Of a stretch of 62,608 nt of DNA, positions 16,769-25,722 are shown in pieces (the stretch's first letter is position 1; each line of letters starts with the position of its first letter). Location of the stretch: contig NZ_LBMH01000014.1 of NCBI RefSeq assembly GCF_001005305.1, positions 1-62,608 on the forward strand, given 5' to 3'. The DNA comes from Kordia zhangzhouensis (GTDB lineage: Bacteria; Bacteroidota; Bacteroidia; Flavobacteriales; Flavobacteriaceae). The notes under the pieces were generated by a model that ran no database searches, was not told the origin of the DNA, and saw only the letters and a list, made by a program, of their open reading frames with translations. The position numbers were made by a program, and so were the translations under genes.

Positions 16769-19700
16769 AATCTTGCTCTTTATTTTTGGAAGTAATCTTT
16801 TGTAAAAGTTCTTTTAATTGACGTAGTTGCTTTTTGATAGATTTCTTTTCTTCAGATGCTCGTACAAATTCCTCTGAAACAGGTTCATCTGATTCATTTT
16901 TGATTAAACTACGACCGTCGGACATTTTGGCAAAAATGTAATACAACCCTGGTATAATAATCACTCCAATTAATGTCCCTATAAGCATTCCTCCCATAGC
17001 CGAACCGCCAATTGTTTTGTTTCCTATTGCACCTGCGCCAGTTGCTATAACTAAAGGAATTAATCCGGCAATAAAAGCAAAAGAAGTCATTAAAATAGGG
17101 CGAAATCGCATTTTTGCTCCTTCAATAGCGGCATCAAAAATCGGAATGCCTTCTCGTCGTTTTTGCACTGCAAATTCAACAATGAGCACCGCGTTTTTCC
17201 CCAAGAGACCAACTAGCATAATGAGTCCTATTTGCGCATATACATCATTCGCGAGTCCCATTAACTTTAGAAGTAAAAAAGAACCAAATATTCCGACTGG
17301 TAATGATAATATGACCGCCAATGGAAGTAAAAAACTTTCATATTGAGCAGCAAGTACTAAGTATACAAAGATCAATACGACTGCAAAGATATAGATGGAT
17401 TCATTCCCTCGACCAGCCTCATCATAGGAAAGGTCTTCCCAAGCAATATCATATCCTCTTGGAAGTTTTTCTTTTGCTACTTCCGTAATTGCATTGATAG
17501 CATCTCCACTTGTATATCCTGAAGCAGGTAATCCTCTAATAGCAGCAGAGTTATATAGATTATACCGTGTAATTTCATTAGGCCCTAATCGTTTTTCTAA
17601 GCTCATAAATGCAGAGTAAGGAACCATTTCTCCAGCTTCATTTTTTACAAATAGTTTTTCAAGATCTGAAGGAAATCTTCTGTACTCAGGAGCTGCTTGC
17701 GTATACACTTTGAAAAAACGCCCAAATTTTATAAAGCCTTGCTCGTAGGTACTTCCTATAAGAATATTTAAGTTTTCCATAGCCGCTCCAATTGAGACTC
17801 CTTTTTGCATTGCAGCTTTATTATTGATAATTAACTCATATTGAGGATAATTTGCTGCGAAAAAAGTAAAGAGTCCACTAAGTTCTTTTCGTTCTCTTAG
17901 TGCATCCATAAATGCATTGTTTATTTGCTCAAATTCATGGTAATCGGTATTATCTGTCTTGTCTAAAAGACGTAAAGAAAATCCTCCTGAAGAACCAAAA
18001 CCTGGTACTGCTGGTGGCTCAAAATATTCAATTACTGCTCCAAGGTTTTTACTTTCTTCCTCTAGCTCTTCCATAATTTCATGAACAGTTTTCTCTCTTT
18101 CTGACCATGGTTTTAAATTGATTAAGCAAGTTCCTGCATTCGAACCTCTACCTTCTGTCATAATTTCATAACCTGCTAGTGATGATACAGAAGCAATGTC
18201 TTTTTTTTCTTCACAAAGTTTTTGAAGATTTCTAGCAACTTCATTAGTTCGCTCTAAAGTTGCTCCTGGAGGTGTTTGTATGATGGCATATATAGTTCCT
18301 TGATCTTCATTTGGAATGAATCCAGCAGGAAGTGTTTTATTCGTGAAAAATATACCAGCACAGAAAACGGCTAGAATCCCAAATGTAAGTACACGTCGAT
18401 TTACAATGAGTGTTAGTAAACGTACGTAACGTCCTGTGAGTTTGTCAAATGTATTGTTAAACCAATCTATGAAACGATTGACTGGAGATTTTTTTCTAGG
18501 CTTCCCATGATTATTTTTCAATACCATAGCACAAAGTACAGGGGTAAGTGTTAAAGCTACTATTGCAGATATTATGATAGATCCTGCCATAGTAATAGAA
18601 AATTGTCTGTAAAAGACTCCTACAGGTCCTGTCATGAAAGATATAGGAACAAATACAGATACCATTACTAAAGTAATGGCTATAATTGCTCCCCCAATTT
18701 CGCTGATTACACTTTTCACAGCTCGATATGGAGAAAGATGTTCTGATTCCATTTTGGCATGCACTGCTTCTACCACCACAATAGCGTCATCTACCACAAT
18801 ACCAATGGCTAATACCAAAGCAAAGAGAGTAATCAAATTGATAGAGAGTCCAAATAATTGCATGATGAAAAATGCTCCAATAAGCGAAACAGGAACTGCT
18901 ATGATTGGGATAAGTGTTGATCTGAAATCACCCAAGAATAAAAATACGACAAGTGCTACAAGAATAAAAGCGTCTCGTAATGTATGAATAACTTGTTCGA
19001 TTGATGCGTCTAAGAAATTTGACACATCATAACTAATTTTATATTCGATTCCTGGAGGAAGGTATTCTTCTAGCTCTGTCAATTTATCTTTAACAGTTTC
19101 TATAACATCACTGGCATTACTTCCAAAGGTTTGTTTTAAAACTATAGAAGCCGAAGGTTTGCCATTAAAATTAGAATAAATATCAAAAAATTCACTCCCC
19201 AATTCTACTTCTGCAATGTCTCCTAGAGTTAGAATTTCTCCTTCTTCATTAGACTTGATAATAATATCTTTATATTGTTGAGGCTCATTGTACCTCCCTT
19301 GGTAGGTCAATACATATTCTAAGGATTGTGCTGCTTTCCCAGAACTTCTTCCTAGTCTTCCTGGTCGTGCTATGAGGCTTTGCTCATCCATTGCTTTCAA
19401 CACTTCTTCTGCCGATATATTGTAAGCCCTCATTCTATCTGGTTTTAACCATACACGCATAGCGTATTTGCGACTTCCTAAAATATTTGCGCTCGCAATT
19501 CCGTTGATACGCTGTAATTCAGGAACCACTTTGGTATACGCATAATTGTATAGAAAATTTTCGTCATTGTCCTTAGCATTACTATACAAGTTTACGTACA
19601 TCAACATACTTGGTTGTACCGGTGTGATGATAACTCCTTCTCTTTGCACCAATGGCGGTAATAGTGGCATTACTTGATCTACACGTGTTTTTACACGAAC

Positions 19701-20012
19701 TACGGCTTGACTTGGATCTGTTCCTGGTTCAAAAATAATCCGCAACGTTCCTTCTCCAGCACTAGTAGCATCAGAAGCTATATAACGCATTCCTTGTACA
19801 CCATTGATAGAAGTTTCCAAAGGAATTAGTGTTGATTTTACTAATACATCTGCACTTGCCCCTGGATAAGCTATAAAAATGTTTACTGTAGTGGGTGCAA
19901 TTTGCGGAAATTGAGAGGTTGGGAGCTTGTTGATAGAGAGCAATCCTGTGAATATGATGATTACTGAAATCACAATTGCAAGCACAGGTCTTTTGATAAA
20001 GTTACTGAACAT
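16755..20012 (-). CDS. RND multidrug efflux pump, HAE1 (AcrB-like) family
   Basis: 1085 residues, the normal length for AcrB plus a 45-residue charged cytoplasmic tail. The first transmembrane helix is at 9-28. The proton-relay pair is seen in GIVVDDAIVVVEAVHA (Asp408-Asp409) and its partner Lys in LVGLLGKNAVLIVEF. Large periplasmic loops lie between. The family exports amphiphilic compounds by proton antiport from the inner membrane and periplasm. It sits after the membrane-fusion protein (23 bases) and overlaps the outer-membrane channel. It ends 3 kb from the start of the lipopeptide operon, so export of or tolerance to the lipopeptide is a possible but unproven role. Confidence 0.95.
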   Translation of the reverse strand: MFSNFIKRPVLAIVISVIIIFTGLLSINKLPTSQFPQIAPTTVNIFIAYPGASADVLVKSTLIPLETSINGVQGMRYIASDATSAGEGTLRIIFEPGTDPSQAVVRVKTRVDQVMPLLPPLVQREGVIITPVQPSMLMYVNLYSNAKDNDENFLYNYAYTKVVPELQRINGIASANILGSRKYAMRVWLKPDRMRAYNISAEEVLKAMDEQSLIARPGRLGRSSGKAAQSLEYVLTYQGRYNEPQQYKDIIIKSNEEGEILTLGDIAEVELGSEFFDIYSNFNGKPSASIVLKQTFGSNASDVIETVKDKLTELEEYLPPGIEYKISYDVSNFLDASIEQVIHTLRDAFILVALVVFLFLGDFRSTLIPIIAVPVSLIGAFFIMQLFGLSINLITLFALVLAIGIVVDDAIVVVEAVHAKMESEHLSPYRAVKSVISEIGGAIIAITLVMVSVFVPISFMTGPVGVFYRQFSITMAGSIIISAIVALTLTPVLCAMVLKNNHGKPRKKSPVNRFIDWFNNTFDKLTGRYVRLLTLIVNRRVLTFGILAVFCAGIFFTNKTLPAGFIPNEDQGTIYAIIQTPPGATLERTNEVARNLQKLCEEKKDIASVSSLAGYEIMTEGRGSNAGTCLINLKPWSEREKTVHEIMEELEEESKNLGAVIEYFEPPAVPGFGSSGGFSLRLLDKTDNTDYHEFEQINNAFMDALRERKELSGLFTFFAANYPQYELIINNKAAMQKGVSIGAAMENLNILIGSTYEQGFIKFGRFFKVYTQAAPEYRRFPSDLEKLFVKNEAGEMVPYSAFMSLEKRLGPNEITRYNLYNSAAIRGLPASGYTSGDAINAITEVAKEKLPRGYDIAWEDLSYDEAGRGNESIYIFAVVLIFVYLVLAAQYESFLLPLAVILSLPVGIFGSFLLLKLMGLANDVYAQIGLIMLVGLLGKNAVLIVEFAVQKRREGIPIFDAAIEGAKMRFRPILMTSFAFIAGLIPLVIATGAGAIGNKTIGGSAMGGMLIGTLIGVIIIPGLYYIFAKMSDGRSLIKNESDEPVSEEFVRASEEKKSIKKQLRQLKELLQKITSKNKEQDYDNN

Positions 20013-20035
20013 TTTTTCTGTTTTTTTAGATTAAA

Positions 20036-21112
20036 TTATTCAGTGTATAAAGCTAGATTTGAAACCGCTTCTTCTGGATTGATGAACTCATAATCAATAT
20101 GATCTCCATTTTTTACCAACCGAATTCCTTCTAATACGATTTTATCTTCAGCAGTTAATCCTTTTTCAACTATAAACAAGTGTGGAAGTTCTCCGCCAAT
20201 TTTGATTTCTTTTTGATGTATGATATTATTACTATCTAAAACAAATACAAATTTTTTGTCTAATACTTCAAAAGTTGCTTTTTGCGGAATCATTAATACT
20301 TCTTTGAAAGGTATTTTCATCAAAATACTACCAGTCTCTCCGTGTCTGAGTATTTTATCAGGGTTAGGAAATGTAGCTCTAAACGCAATATTTCCTGTTT
20401 CGTTGTTAAACTCTCCTTCAATGGTTTCGACCAATCCTTTTTGGTTGAACACTCGATTATTAGCTAGTAATAATTCGACTTCTCGTTTTTCCCCAGCATG
20501 ACCGTTCATTATGTAATCTAAATATTCAGCTTCAGGTACGTTAAAGTATACCCACATTTTACTATTGTCAGAAAGTGTAGTAAGCAATTCACCTTCATCC
20601 AACAAACTTCCTTCTCTTACGTGAAAATGATCTATAATACCGTCAAAAGGCGCTTTGATATTGGTAAAACCTAAGTGAATACTTGCCATATTTACTTCGG
20701 CTGTTGCTTTTTCAAATTTGGCCTTTGACATTGCCAATTCATTAGATGAAACAATATCATTGTCTGCCAATAGTTTGGTGTTTTTGTATTCAATTTCAGC
20801 TAAATCTGCTTCGGCTTTTGCTTTTTGTAGTTCCGCATCATATACATTAGGCATAATCTTAAACATTGATTGTCCTTTATTTACAAATTGACCTTCATCA
20901 ACGGAAATACTTTGAAGGTATCCTTTTTCAAGTGCTCTAAGTTCAATATGTTTAATGGAGTGAATTTGACACACATAATCTTTTATAATGATAGTGTCTT
21001 TTTTTATAGGGCTTGTTATTTTGTGTGTTATGTGTTCTGTATGTTTTTTTTCATGATGATTGCAACTTACAAGCGTAAAGCAAACCATCAAGAACAAAAT
21101 GAATGATCTCAT
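20036..21112 (-). CDS. RND efflux periplasmic adaptor (membrane-fusion protein)
   Basis: 358 residues. The lipoprotein signal is LVSCNHHEKK. The order of parts is that of AcrA/MexA: a lipoyl half (LRALEKGYLQSISVDEGQFVNKGQSMFKI), a short coiled-coil hairpin (ELQKAKAEADLAEIEYKNTKLLADNDIVSSNELAMSKAKFEKA), the second lipoyl half (GFTNIKAPFDGIIDHFHVREGSLL), then a beta-barrel and membrane-proximal domain. It bridges the HAE1 pump and its outer-membrane channel encoded directly downstream. A small secreted-protein gene ends 126 bases before it. Confidence 0.93.
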   Translation of the reverse strand: MRSFILFLMVCFTLVSCNHHEKKHTEHITHKITSPIKKDTIIIKDYVCQIHSIKHIELRALEKGYLQSISVDEGQFVNKGQSMFKIMPNVYDAELQKAKAEADLAEIEYKNTKLLADNDIVSSNELAMSKAKFEKATAEVNMASIHLGFTNIKAPFDGIIDHFHVREGSLLDEGELLTTLSDNSKMWVYFNVPEAEYLDYIMNGHAGEKREVELLLANNRVFNQKGLVETIEGEFNNETGNIAFRATFPNPDKILRHGETGSILMKIPFKEVLMIPQKATFEVLDKKFVFVLDSNNIIHQKEIKIGGELPHLFIVEKGLTAEDKIVLEGIRLVKNGDHIDYEFINPEEAVSNLALYTE

Positions 21113-21238
21113 TATGGAAATTTTTATGATTTTTTTTAATTTTTTGTATACAAAAGCTGTGTATAGTAGCTCATGTAAATGAAGAATAATTTACTAAAGA
21201 ATAGAAGGTATACGATTGTTTACCTTAGTTTAAAAAAA

Positions 21239-21637
21239 TCATAATCTAAAAACCTCAAAGAAAAGATAGATAGGAGTTGTAGATAATAGTACGCTTTTGT
21301 CAAATGGTTTTTGGCACTTGACTTTTTTCGTTGCAAATCGTAAATACGATGAGTAAAATGTATGTGATACTGCAACTTGTGTACTAGTTGTTGTGTTTTC
21401 TTGTTCTTCTTCTGGAGTTTCCTCACCTATTTCACTTAAAATTTGAATGTGTTGATGATCAAGTGACTGAATTGTAATTTTATCATTTTTATGTACTTGA
21501 AAAGTATCAACATCATGAGACGTAGTTATGTGTGTTGAAACAGCAGCATGAAGTGTTGCTTGGTTCCCAAAAAATTGAAATCCAAACACAAACAACAACG
21601 TTGTTAATAAAGAAATATGTATACGTTTTTTCTCCAT
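21239..21637 (-). CDS. Small secreted or membrane-anchored protein leading the HAE1 efflux operon
   Basis: 132 residues, function not recognised. The N-terminus (MEKKRIHISLLTTLLFVFGF) is a signal peptide or single membrane anchor. The middle is polar with an acidic stretch (GEETPEEEQENTTTS), and the C-terminus is STTPIYLFFEVFRL, reminiscent of the end of small periplasmic proteins (HYC_CC_PP type) that often open Bacteroidetes metal-efflux operons, although their HYC and CC motifs are missing. A good promoter lies directly before the ATG and the gene precedes adaptor, pump and channel on the same strand. The other RND operon in this window also opens with a small exported protein (31294-31689). 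Confidence 0.6.
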   Translation of the reverse strand: MEKKRIHISLLTTLLFVFGFQFFGNQATLHAAVSTHITTSHDVDTFQVHKNDKITIQSLDHQHIQILSEIGEETPEEEQENTTTSTQVAVSHTFYSSYLRFATKKVKCQKPFDKSVLLSTTPIYLFFEVFRL

Positions 21638-21645
21638 TGCGATTG

Positions 21646-21676
21646 CAAATTTAATTTCCTAGAATTACATACACAA
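21646..21676 (-). promoter_or_regulatory. Bacteroidetes-type promoter of the HAE1 efflux operon
   Basis: On the minus strand TTG (21676-21674), 20 bases, then TAAATTTG (21653-21646), a full match to the -7 consensus TAnnTTTG. The -7 box ends only nine bases before the ATG at 21637, so the transcript would be nearly leaderless if that start is right. Confidence 0.6.
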
Positions 21677-21780
21677 GAAATAAAGATGTTAATATTTTTC
21701 TAAAAAAAATGTGGTTTCTTACTTTTTCAATGCACTGTATATAACAAGAATTACTAGCATTTATAATATCTTTTACAGAA

Positions 21781-21814
21781 AAAAATGATCACTTTTTGAA
21801 GAAGTAATCATTTT
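21781..21814 (-). terminator. Hairpin after the DUF3570 gene
   Basis: Arms AAATGATCACTT and AAGTAATCATTT with one mismatch, about 100 bases past the DUF3570 stop. A-run and T-run flanks on both sides suggest bidirectional use. Confidence 0.45.
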
Positions 21815-21912
21815 ATAGTATAATGCTCTATTGCATGCTTTTGTTTTTACAAAAGTGTTATTAAGTCAATAGCATATTTGTAAATTAGAAGAGGTATTTA
21901 ATTAAGTTAAAA

Positions 21913-23211
21913 CTAGTCAAGTACAAACTTAAATCCAGTGGAAATTATGTTTGCTGAAAGTCCATCACTACGCGTATAATGATTGAATCGTATATCAAAT
22001 GTTTTAAGTCCGAAATTTAAAATTTTAAATTTCGTGAAAATGTCATAATACTTGAATCCAATTCCATATTGATGACTGTCAAATTCTGACAAATCATAAT
22101 CAGAAGTATAAAATTCATCTGTAGAAAGATGTGTTTCAAAAGGAGCAAAATAATCAGCTTTTGTTTGCGAATAATATCTATACGTTGGATAGAATGTAAA
22201 TTTACCTTCTGCTAATTTGATAGGAACTTCAATACTAGCAGTATGTGCATTAATTCCCCAATCATCAAAGTAATAACGATAGTAGGTGCGAAGCGAAAAA
22301 GTTTCATCAATATAATAGTTAAATCGTGCTCCTACTGGTAGTTTGAATCGTGAATCAGGAAGTTTTTCGACATCATCTCCTAATTGAAAGTTTTGTACAA
22401 AAAAATCATTTACATCTGCAAAATATACCCGTTGATGAGGAGTTGACAATAATCCATCTTGCTTTACAAGATCTAGAAATAATGATATTTGGGCATTTTC
22501 ATTTAAGACTTGTGAAAAACTAACCGAGACTGAATAAGTATTTCTTCCTTCATTTTCAAATTGTGTAAATGAATTAGAATAGTTTCCTGTGCCAACAATG
22601 TCTGGTCTTGTAAATCCTTCTTGAAATTCGGCAGGATATTGAGGATTCCAAGTGTCAAGATATATATTAGCTTTTACACTTAATTCCGTATTTTTTTGAT
22701 TGAATAGACGAGTATAACTTCCGCCTAAACCAATAGAAAAATAATCATATTCAGATGCTACGTTGACATGACCACTCCAAATAGAATTTCTATCTTCTGA
22801 AGAATGCGCATAATTCACATTAAGGTTTACCCATGTATCACTTTGAGAAGCTCCCGAAGAAGCTTGAAAAGGATCTGCAGCGCTATCGCTATCAAAAGGA
22901 TTTATATTACTTGATGATGCCGACGTGTACGCCGATATACCTGCATCGATTGTTAAGACATCGTCGTCATTTAAAGGAATGGCTACTACAAAAGTTGGCG
23001 TAACATCCGTAAGTTCTTCTGTTCCTTTTCCTCCAGTAACAGCCGCATGTGTTCCATCTTGTGCATAATAGCTCATTAAAAAATCTACTTCAGTACTTTC
23101 CAATACCCGTTTTTTATAGGATGTATTGGAAGATTCATTTTCACTTTCTTGAGCATGGAGCATAGTGATGCTGAGTAGTAATGACACTGTAAAGATTAGG
23201 GTGTATTTCAT
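21913..23211 (-). CDS. DUF3570 outer-membrane beta-barrel protein
   Basis: 432 residues with signal peptide MKYTLIFTVSLLLSITMLHAQ. The early motif VDFLMSYYAQDGTHAAVTGGKGTEELTDVTP, the repeated amphipathic strands (ALTIDAGISAYTSASSSN-like, YRYYFDDWGINAHTASIEVP, YPTYRYYSQTKADYF) and a C-terminus of FKFVLD match the DUF3570 barrel family. It is the last gene of a four-gene operon: thioredoxin, ApbE flavin transferase, DUF4266 lipoprotein, DUF3570. This set recurs together in Bacteroidetes and Proteobacteria as far as I recall; its biochemical role is not established. The ApbE neighbour suggests that an extracytoplasmic flavin- or redox-dependent process is involved. Confidence 0.8.
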   Translation of the reverse strand: MKYTLIFTVSLLLSITMLHAQESENESSNTSYKKRVLESTEVDFLMSYYAQDGTHAAVTGGKGTEELTDVTPTFVVAIPLNDDDVLTIDAGISAYTSASSSNINPFDSDSAADPFQASSGASQSDTWVNLNVNYAHSSEDRNSIWSGHVNVASEYDYFSIGLGGSYTRLFNQKNTELSVKANIYLDTWNPQYPAEFQEGFTRPDIVGTGNYSNSFTQFENEGRNTYSVSVSFSQVLNENAQISLFLDLVKQDGLLSTPHQRVYFADVNDFFVQNFQLGDDVEKLPDSRFKLPVGARFNYYIDETFSLRTYYRYYFDDWGINAHTASIEVPIKLAEGKFTFYPTYRYYSQTKADYFAPFETHLSTDEFYTSDYDLSEFDSHQYGIGFKYYDIFTKFKILNFGLKTFDIRFNHYTRSDGLSANIISTGFKFVLD

Positions 23212-23243
23212 GTGCTTTGATTCGTCGTTTTAAAATTTAGAGA

Positions 23244-23459
23244 TTAGTTACATCCGCAACCACCTCCTGCTTTTCCTCCATTAGCTCCTGAAGCAGCTTC
23301 TCGATAAACTTGAAAGTTTGTTTCAAATCGCTCAATTGAATTGGCAGATAGTTTCATATCTGGATCATTCAAATTCACTTTTTCATATTCTTTTACAGCC
23401 ACACAAGAAGTTAGTGAGATTGCACTGCATCCAATGAGCAAGGTTTTTTTAAAATTCAT
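23244..23459 (-). CDS. DUF4266 small lipoprotein with C-terminal Gly/Cys motif
   Basis: 71 residues. The lipobox is LTSC (Cys19), so the mature protein is a lipid-anchored peptide of about 53 residues. It carries NDPDMKLSANSIERFE and ends in GGKAGGGCGCN. The terminal glycine-rich run with two cysteines one residue apart is the hallmark of DUF4266 and suggests metal binding, disulfide exchange or a covalent modification. It lies 5 bases after ApbE and 32 bases before DUF3570. Confidence 0.8.
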   Translation of the reverse strand: MNFKKTLLIGCSAISLTSCVAVKEYEKVNLNDPDMKLSANSIERFETNFQVYREAASGANGGKAGGGCGCN

Positions 23460-23464
23460 ATGTG

Positions 23465-24457
23465 TTATTCGTTTTTTAATTTGTCTTGAATGTCAATATT
23501 TGTAGAGTGAACTATTTTCCCTTTTTCATCTACAATTATACATTCAATCCCTTTTAATTGATTAATAAAATTGAGTCCTACATCTTTTCCCATTACAAAT
23601 ACGGAAGTTGCCAATGCATCGGCTAATTCTGCACTTGGTGCAAATACACTTACACTAACAATACCGCTACTAGGATACCCCGTTCGAGGATCAATAATAT
23701 GTGAATACCGTTTTCCATTAATCATGATATATTTTTCATAATTCCCAGAAGTGACCACTGCTCTTTCAGAGATTGGAAGCAACGCAAAAACATTATTCTT
23801 GTTCATTGGATTGGTTATGCCCACTTTCCATTGATCTCCATTGGTTTGGGTTCCCCAAGTGTTCATGTCGCCTGAAGCATTAATGATTCCCGCTTGTACT
23901 CCTTTTTGTTTTAGCAATTGTTTGGCTTTGTCTGCAGCATATCCTTTGCCTATAGCTCCAAAACCAATTTTCATTCCCTTTATTTTTAGAAAAACGGTTT
24001 GTTTTTCTTTATCAAGTATAATGTGTTGATATCCTACTTTGGCAACAGAAGCTTTGATGTTTTCTGGTGTAGGCATTTTAGTTACACTTCCATCAAATTT
24101 CCATATTCGATCCATTGAAGCATAGCTTATATCGAAAGCTCCATCAGTTAATTTTGATATCTGAATAGCTCTTTCTATAAGATCAAATAACTCTTTATCT
24201 ACGTGTACAGCTTTGATTCCAGCATTTCTATTAATCTTTGATGTTTGCGAGTTTTCATCCCAAGACGATATTAGTTTTTCAATTCTGGAAATCTCTGTTA
24301 CTGCTATGTCAATATATGTATCCGCTTCCGTTTTATTATTAGCCACTACCGTAATATCAAAACGAGATCCCATCAATTTGAGAGTTCGCTTGTGTGTTTC
24401 TTGTGCGTTTATAGCAACAGTCGTTATTATATAGATTATGGCAAAAAAGTACTTCAT
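23465..24457 (-). CDS. apbE: FAD:protein FMN transferase (ApbE family)
   Basis: 330 residues from ATG 24457, which gives a proper signal peptide (MKYFFAIIYIITTVAINAQ); a TTG four codons upstream is possible. Motifs include LMGSRFDITV, IGKGYAADKAK (substrate pocket), SGDMNTWG, SHIIDPRTGYPSSG and SAELADALATSVFVMG near the C-terminus, where the Asp and Ser/Thr residues bind Mg and the FAD phosphates. The family moves FMN from FAD onto a Thr of a target protein outside the cytoplasm, as in NqrB/NqrC and RnfG. No obvious target with the D/S-G-A-T/S motif is encoded nearby; the neighbours are DUF4266 and DUF3570. Confidence 0.92.
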   Translation of the reverse strand: MKYFFAIIYIITTVAINAQETHKRTLKLMGSRFDITVVANNKTEADTYIDIAVTEISRIEKLISSWDENSQTSKINRNAGIKAVHVDKELFDLIERAIQISKLTDGAFDISYASMDRIWKFDGSVTKMPTPENIKASVAKVGYQHIILDKEKQTVFLKIKGMKIGFGAIGKGYAADKAKQLLKQKGVQAGIINASGDMNTWGTQTNGDQWKVGITNPMNKNNVFALLPISERAVVTSGNYEKYIMINGKRYSHIIDPRTGYPSSGIVSVSVFAPSAELADALATSVFVMGKDVGLNFINQLKGIECIIVDEKGKIVHSTNIDIQDKLKNE

Positions 24458-24469
24458 TATACTAAACAA

Positions 24470-24910
24470 TTATTTTTCAAAAGATTGTAATAATGAGATA
24501 TAGGCTTCTGGAGTTGTATTCTTATAGCCTGTTTTTCCTAACACTTTTCCCTGCGAATCTAATACTACTACTAGAGGAAAGTACCCTTCTTGATTGTAGA
24601 GAGCCGCTAGTTCATTGTTATGCTTTTGCTGCTGCTCTGATAGTTTATTTTTTTTCCTCTTCGGAAAATCAGCACGCAACAACACATACTCATTGGTTGC
24701 CGTTTTTTTAAACGCTTCTGACTGAAATATGGATTTTTCTAATTTTATACATGGTGCACACCAGTCAGACCCTGAAAAAACTAAAATTATATTTTTATGT
24801 TCTTTGCTTGCTTGCACTTGTACTTCTTTAAAATCAGTATTCCATTCTTGTGCATAGACTACCATATTAACTGATAATAGAAATAGAAGAGCTACTAAGT
24901 TTTTTTTCAT
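24470..24910 (-). CDS. Exported thioredoxin-like protein (WCAPC)
   Basis: 146 residues. Signal peptide MKKNLVALLFLLSVNMVVYAQ, then a thioredoxin fold with redox motif WCAPC at Cys51 and Cys54 and the cis-Pro region at YFPLVVVLDSQG. Spacing and the FSGSDWCAPC context resemble periplasmic DUF255/thioredoxin_7 proteins. It is the first gene of the operon with apbE (12 bases downstream), DUF4266 and DUF3570, which suggests that it keeps cysteines of the DUF4266 lipoprotein reduced. An FNR-type box sits about 75 bases upstream of its ATG. Confidence 0.88.
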   Translation of the reverse strand: MKKNLVALLFLLSVNMVVYAQEWNTDFKEVQVQASKEHKNIILVFSGSDWCAPCIKLEKSIFQSEAFKKTATNEYVLLRADFPKRKKNKLSEQQQKHNNELAALYNQEGYFPLVVVLDSQGKVLGKTGYKNTTPEAYISLLQSFEK

Positions 24911-24984
24911 TTGCTTTGTTTTATGTTCTGTTAAAACACATGATAAATTTATATATTAAACGAAATCTTACTTCAGAAATTACA

Positions 24985-24998
24985 TTGATATTTATCAA
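24985..24998. promoter_or_regulatory. Perfect FNR-type operator TTGAT-N4-ATCAA
   Basis: TTGATATTTATCAA, a perfect palindrome identical to the Fnr-family consensus. It lies between the end of the Crp/Fnr regulator gene (25013) and the start of the thioredoxin operon (24910). An AT-rich TAAATTTA stretch near 24953 would place the box near -41 of a thioredoxin-operon transcript, the usual position for activation. Confidence 0.7.
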
Positions 24999-25012
24999 CT
25001 TTTTATGTGTTT

Positions 25013-25708
25013 TTAGGTACTCATAGAGACCTTTACCAAGCCTTCATAGTTTTTAATAAAAATGCTTCTTCCTTGTGTAGTGATTAATTCTTCGTCTTTA
25101 AAATCTTTGAGCATCCGAACTAAAGATTCTTTTGCAGTTCCAACCATACTTGCTAGGTCGTCTCTATTGATATTAATGACCGTCTCAGAGTCTGCATTTT
25201 CATGAAATTTATTTTCTAAAATTAATAGGTTTAGTGCGGCACGTTCTCTAACGGTATGCTTAGCTAAGAGTTTTGTTGCATTGATAAAAACACCAAATTC
25301 GTGACTTAAACTTTTTAGTAGCCGCTTTGACAACTCATGTGAGCGCGCTATTGCTTTTAAGAAATTTTCCTTAGGAATGAATTCTATGACACTGTCAACA
25401 AGCGCTATTGCAGAGTCTGCATATAATTCTTCACTGAGCAATGCGTGATAACCTAAATATTCATTTTCTTTACAGATATAAAATATATGTTGTGTCCCAA
25501 AACTTGTCGTTGTTAGTTTTTTTACCTTTCCTTGTAGCACTCTGTAAATCCCCGTAGGACTATCTCCTTCTTTAAAAATAAATGCACCAGCTTTAAAATT
25601 CTGTGTTTCAACACCTGTTTTTAAAACAGATAGAATATCTTTAGGCAACTCTCCTAATATCTTTTCATTGTTGAAACTATATTTTTTTGTGGGAAATGAA
25701 TTTTTCAT
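25013..25708 (-). CDS. Crp/Fnr-family transcriptional regulator
   Basis: 231 residues. A cyclic-nucleotide-binding-type beta roll covers about 30-130 (FKAGAFIFKEGDSPTGIYRVLQGKVK), a long dimer helix follows, and the C-terminal winged helix contains DDLASMVGTAKESLVRMLKDF. The recognition helix keeps Glu and Arg at the positions that read TTGAT/TGTGA half sites (E-x-x-V-R, against E-x-x-S-R in Fnr). The N-terminal cysteine cluster of Fnr is absent, so it is not an iron-sulfur oxygen sensor of that kind; the ligand is unknown. It starts 14 bases after the metal-efflux adaptor gene and is probably the last gene of that operon. A perfect FNR box lies 15 bases past its stop codon. Confidence 0.9.
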   Translation of the reverse strand: MKNSFPTKKYSFNNEKILGELPKDILSVLKTGVETQNFKAGAFIFKEGDSPTGIYRVLQGKVKKLTTTSFGTQHIFYICKENEYLGYHALLSEELYADSAIALVDSVIEFIPKENFLKAIARSHELSKRLLKSLSHEFGVFINATKLLAKHTVRERAALNLLILENKFHENADSETVININRDDLASMVGTAKESLVRMLKDFKDEELITTQGRSIFIKNYEGLVKVSMST

Positions 25709-25722
25709 TTATATTTTTTTAT

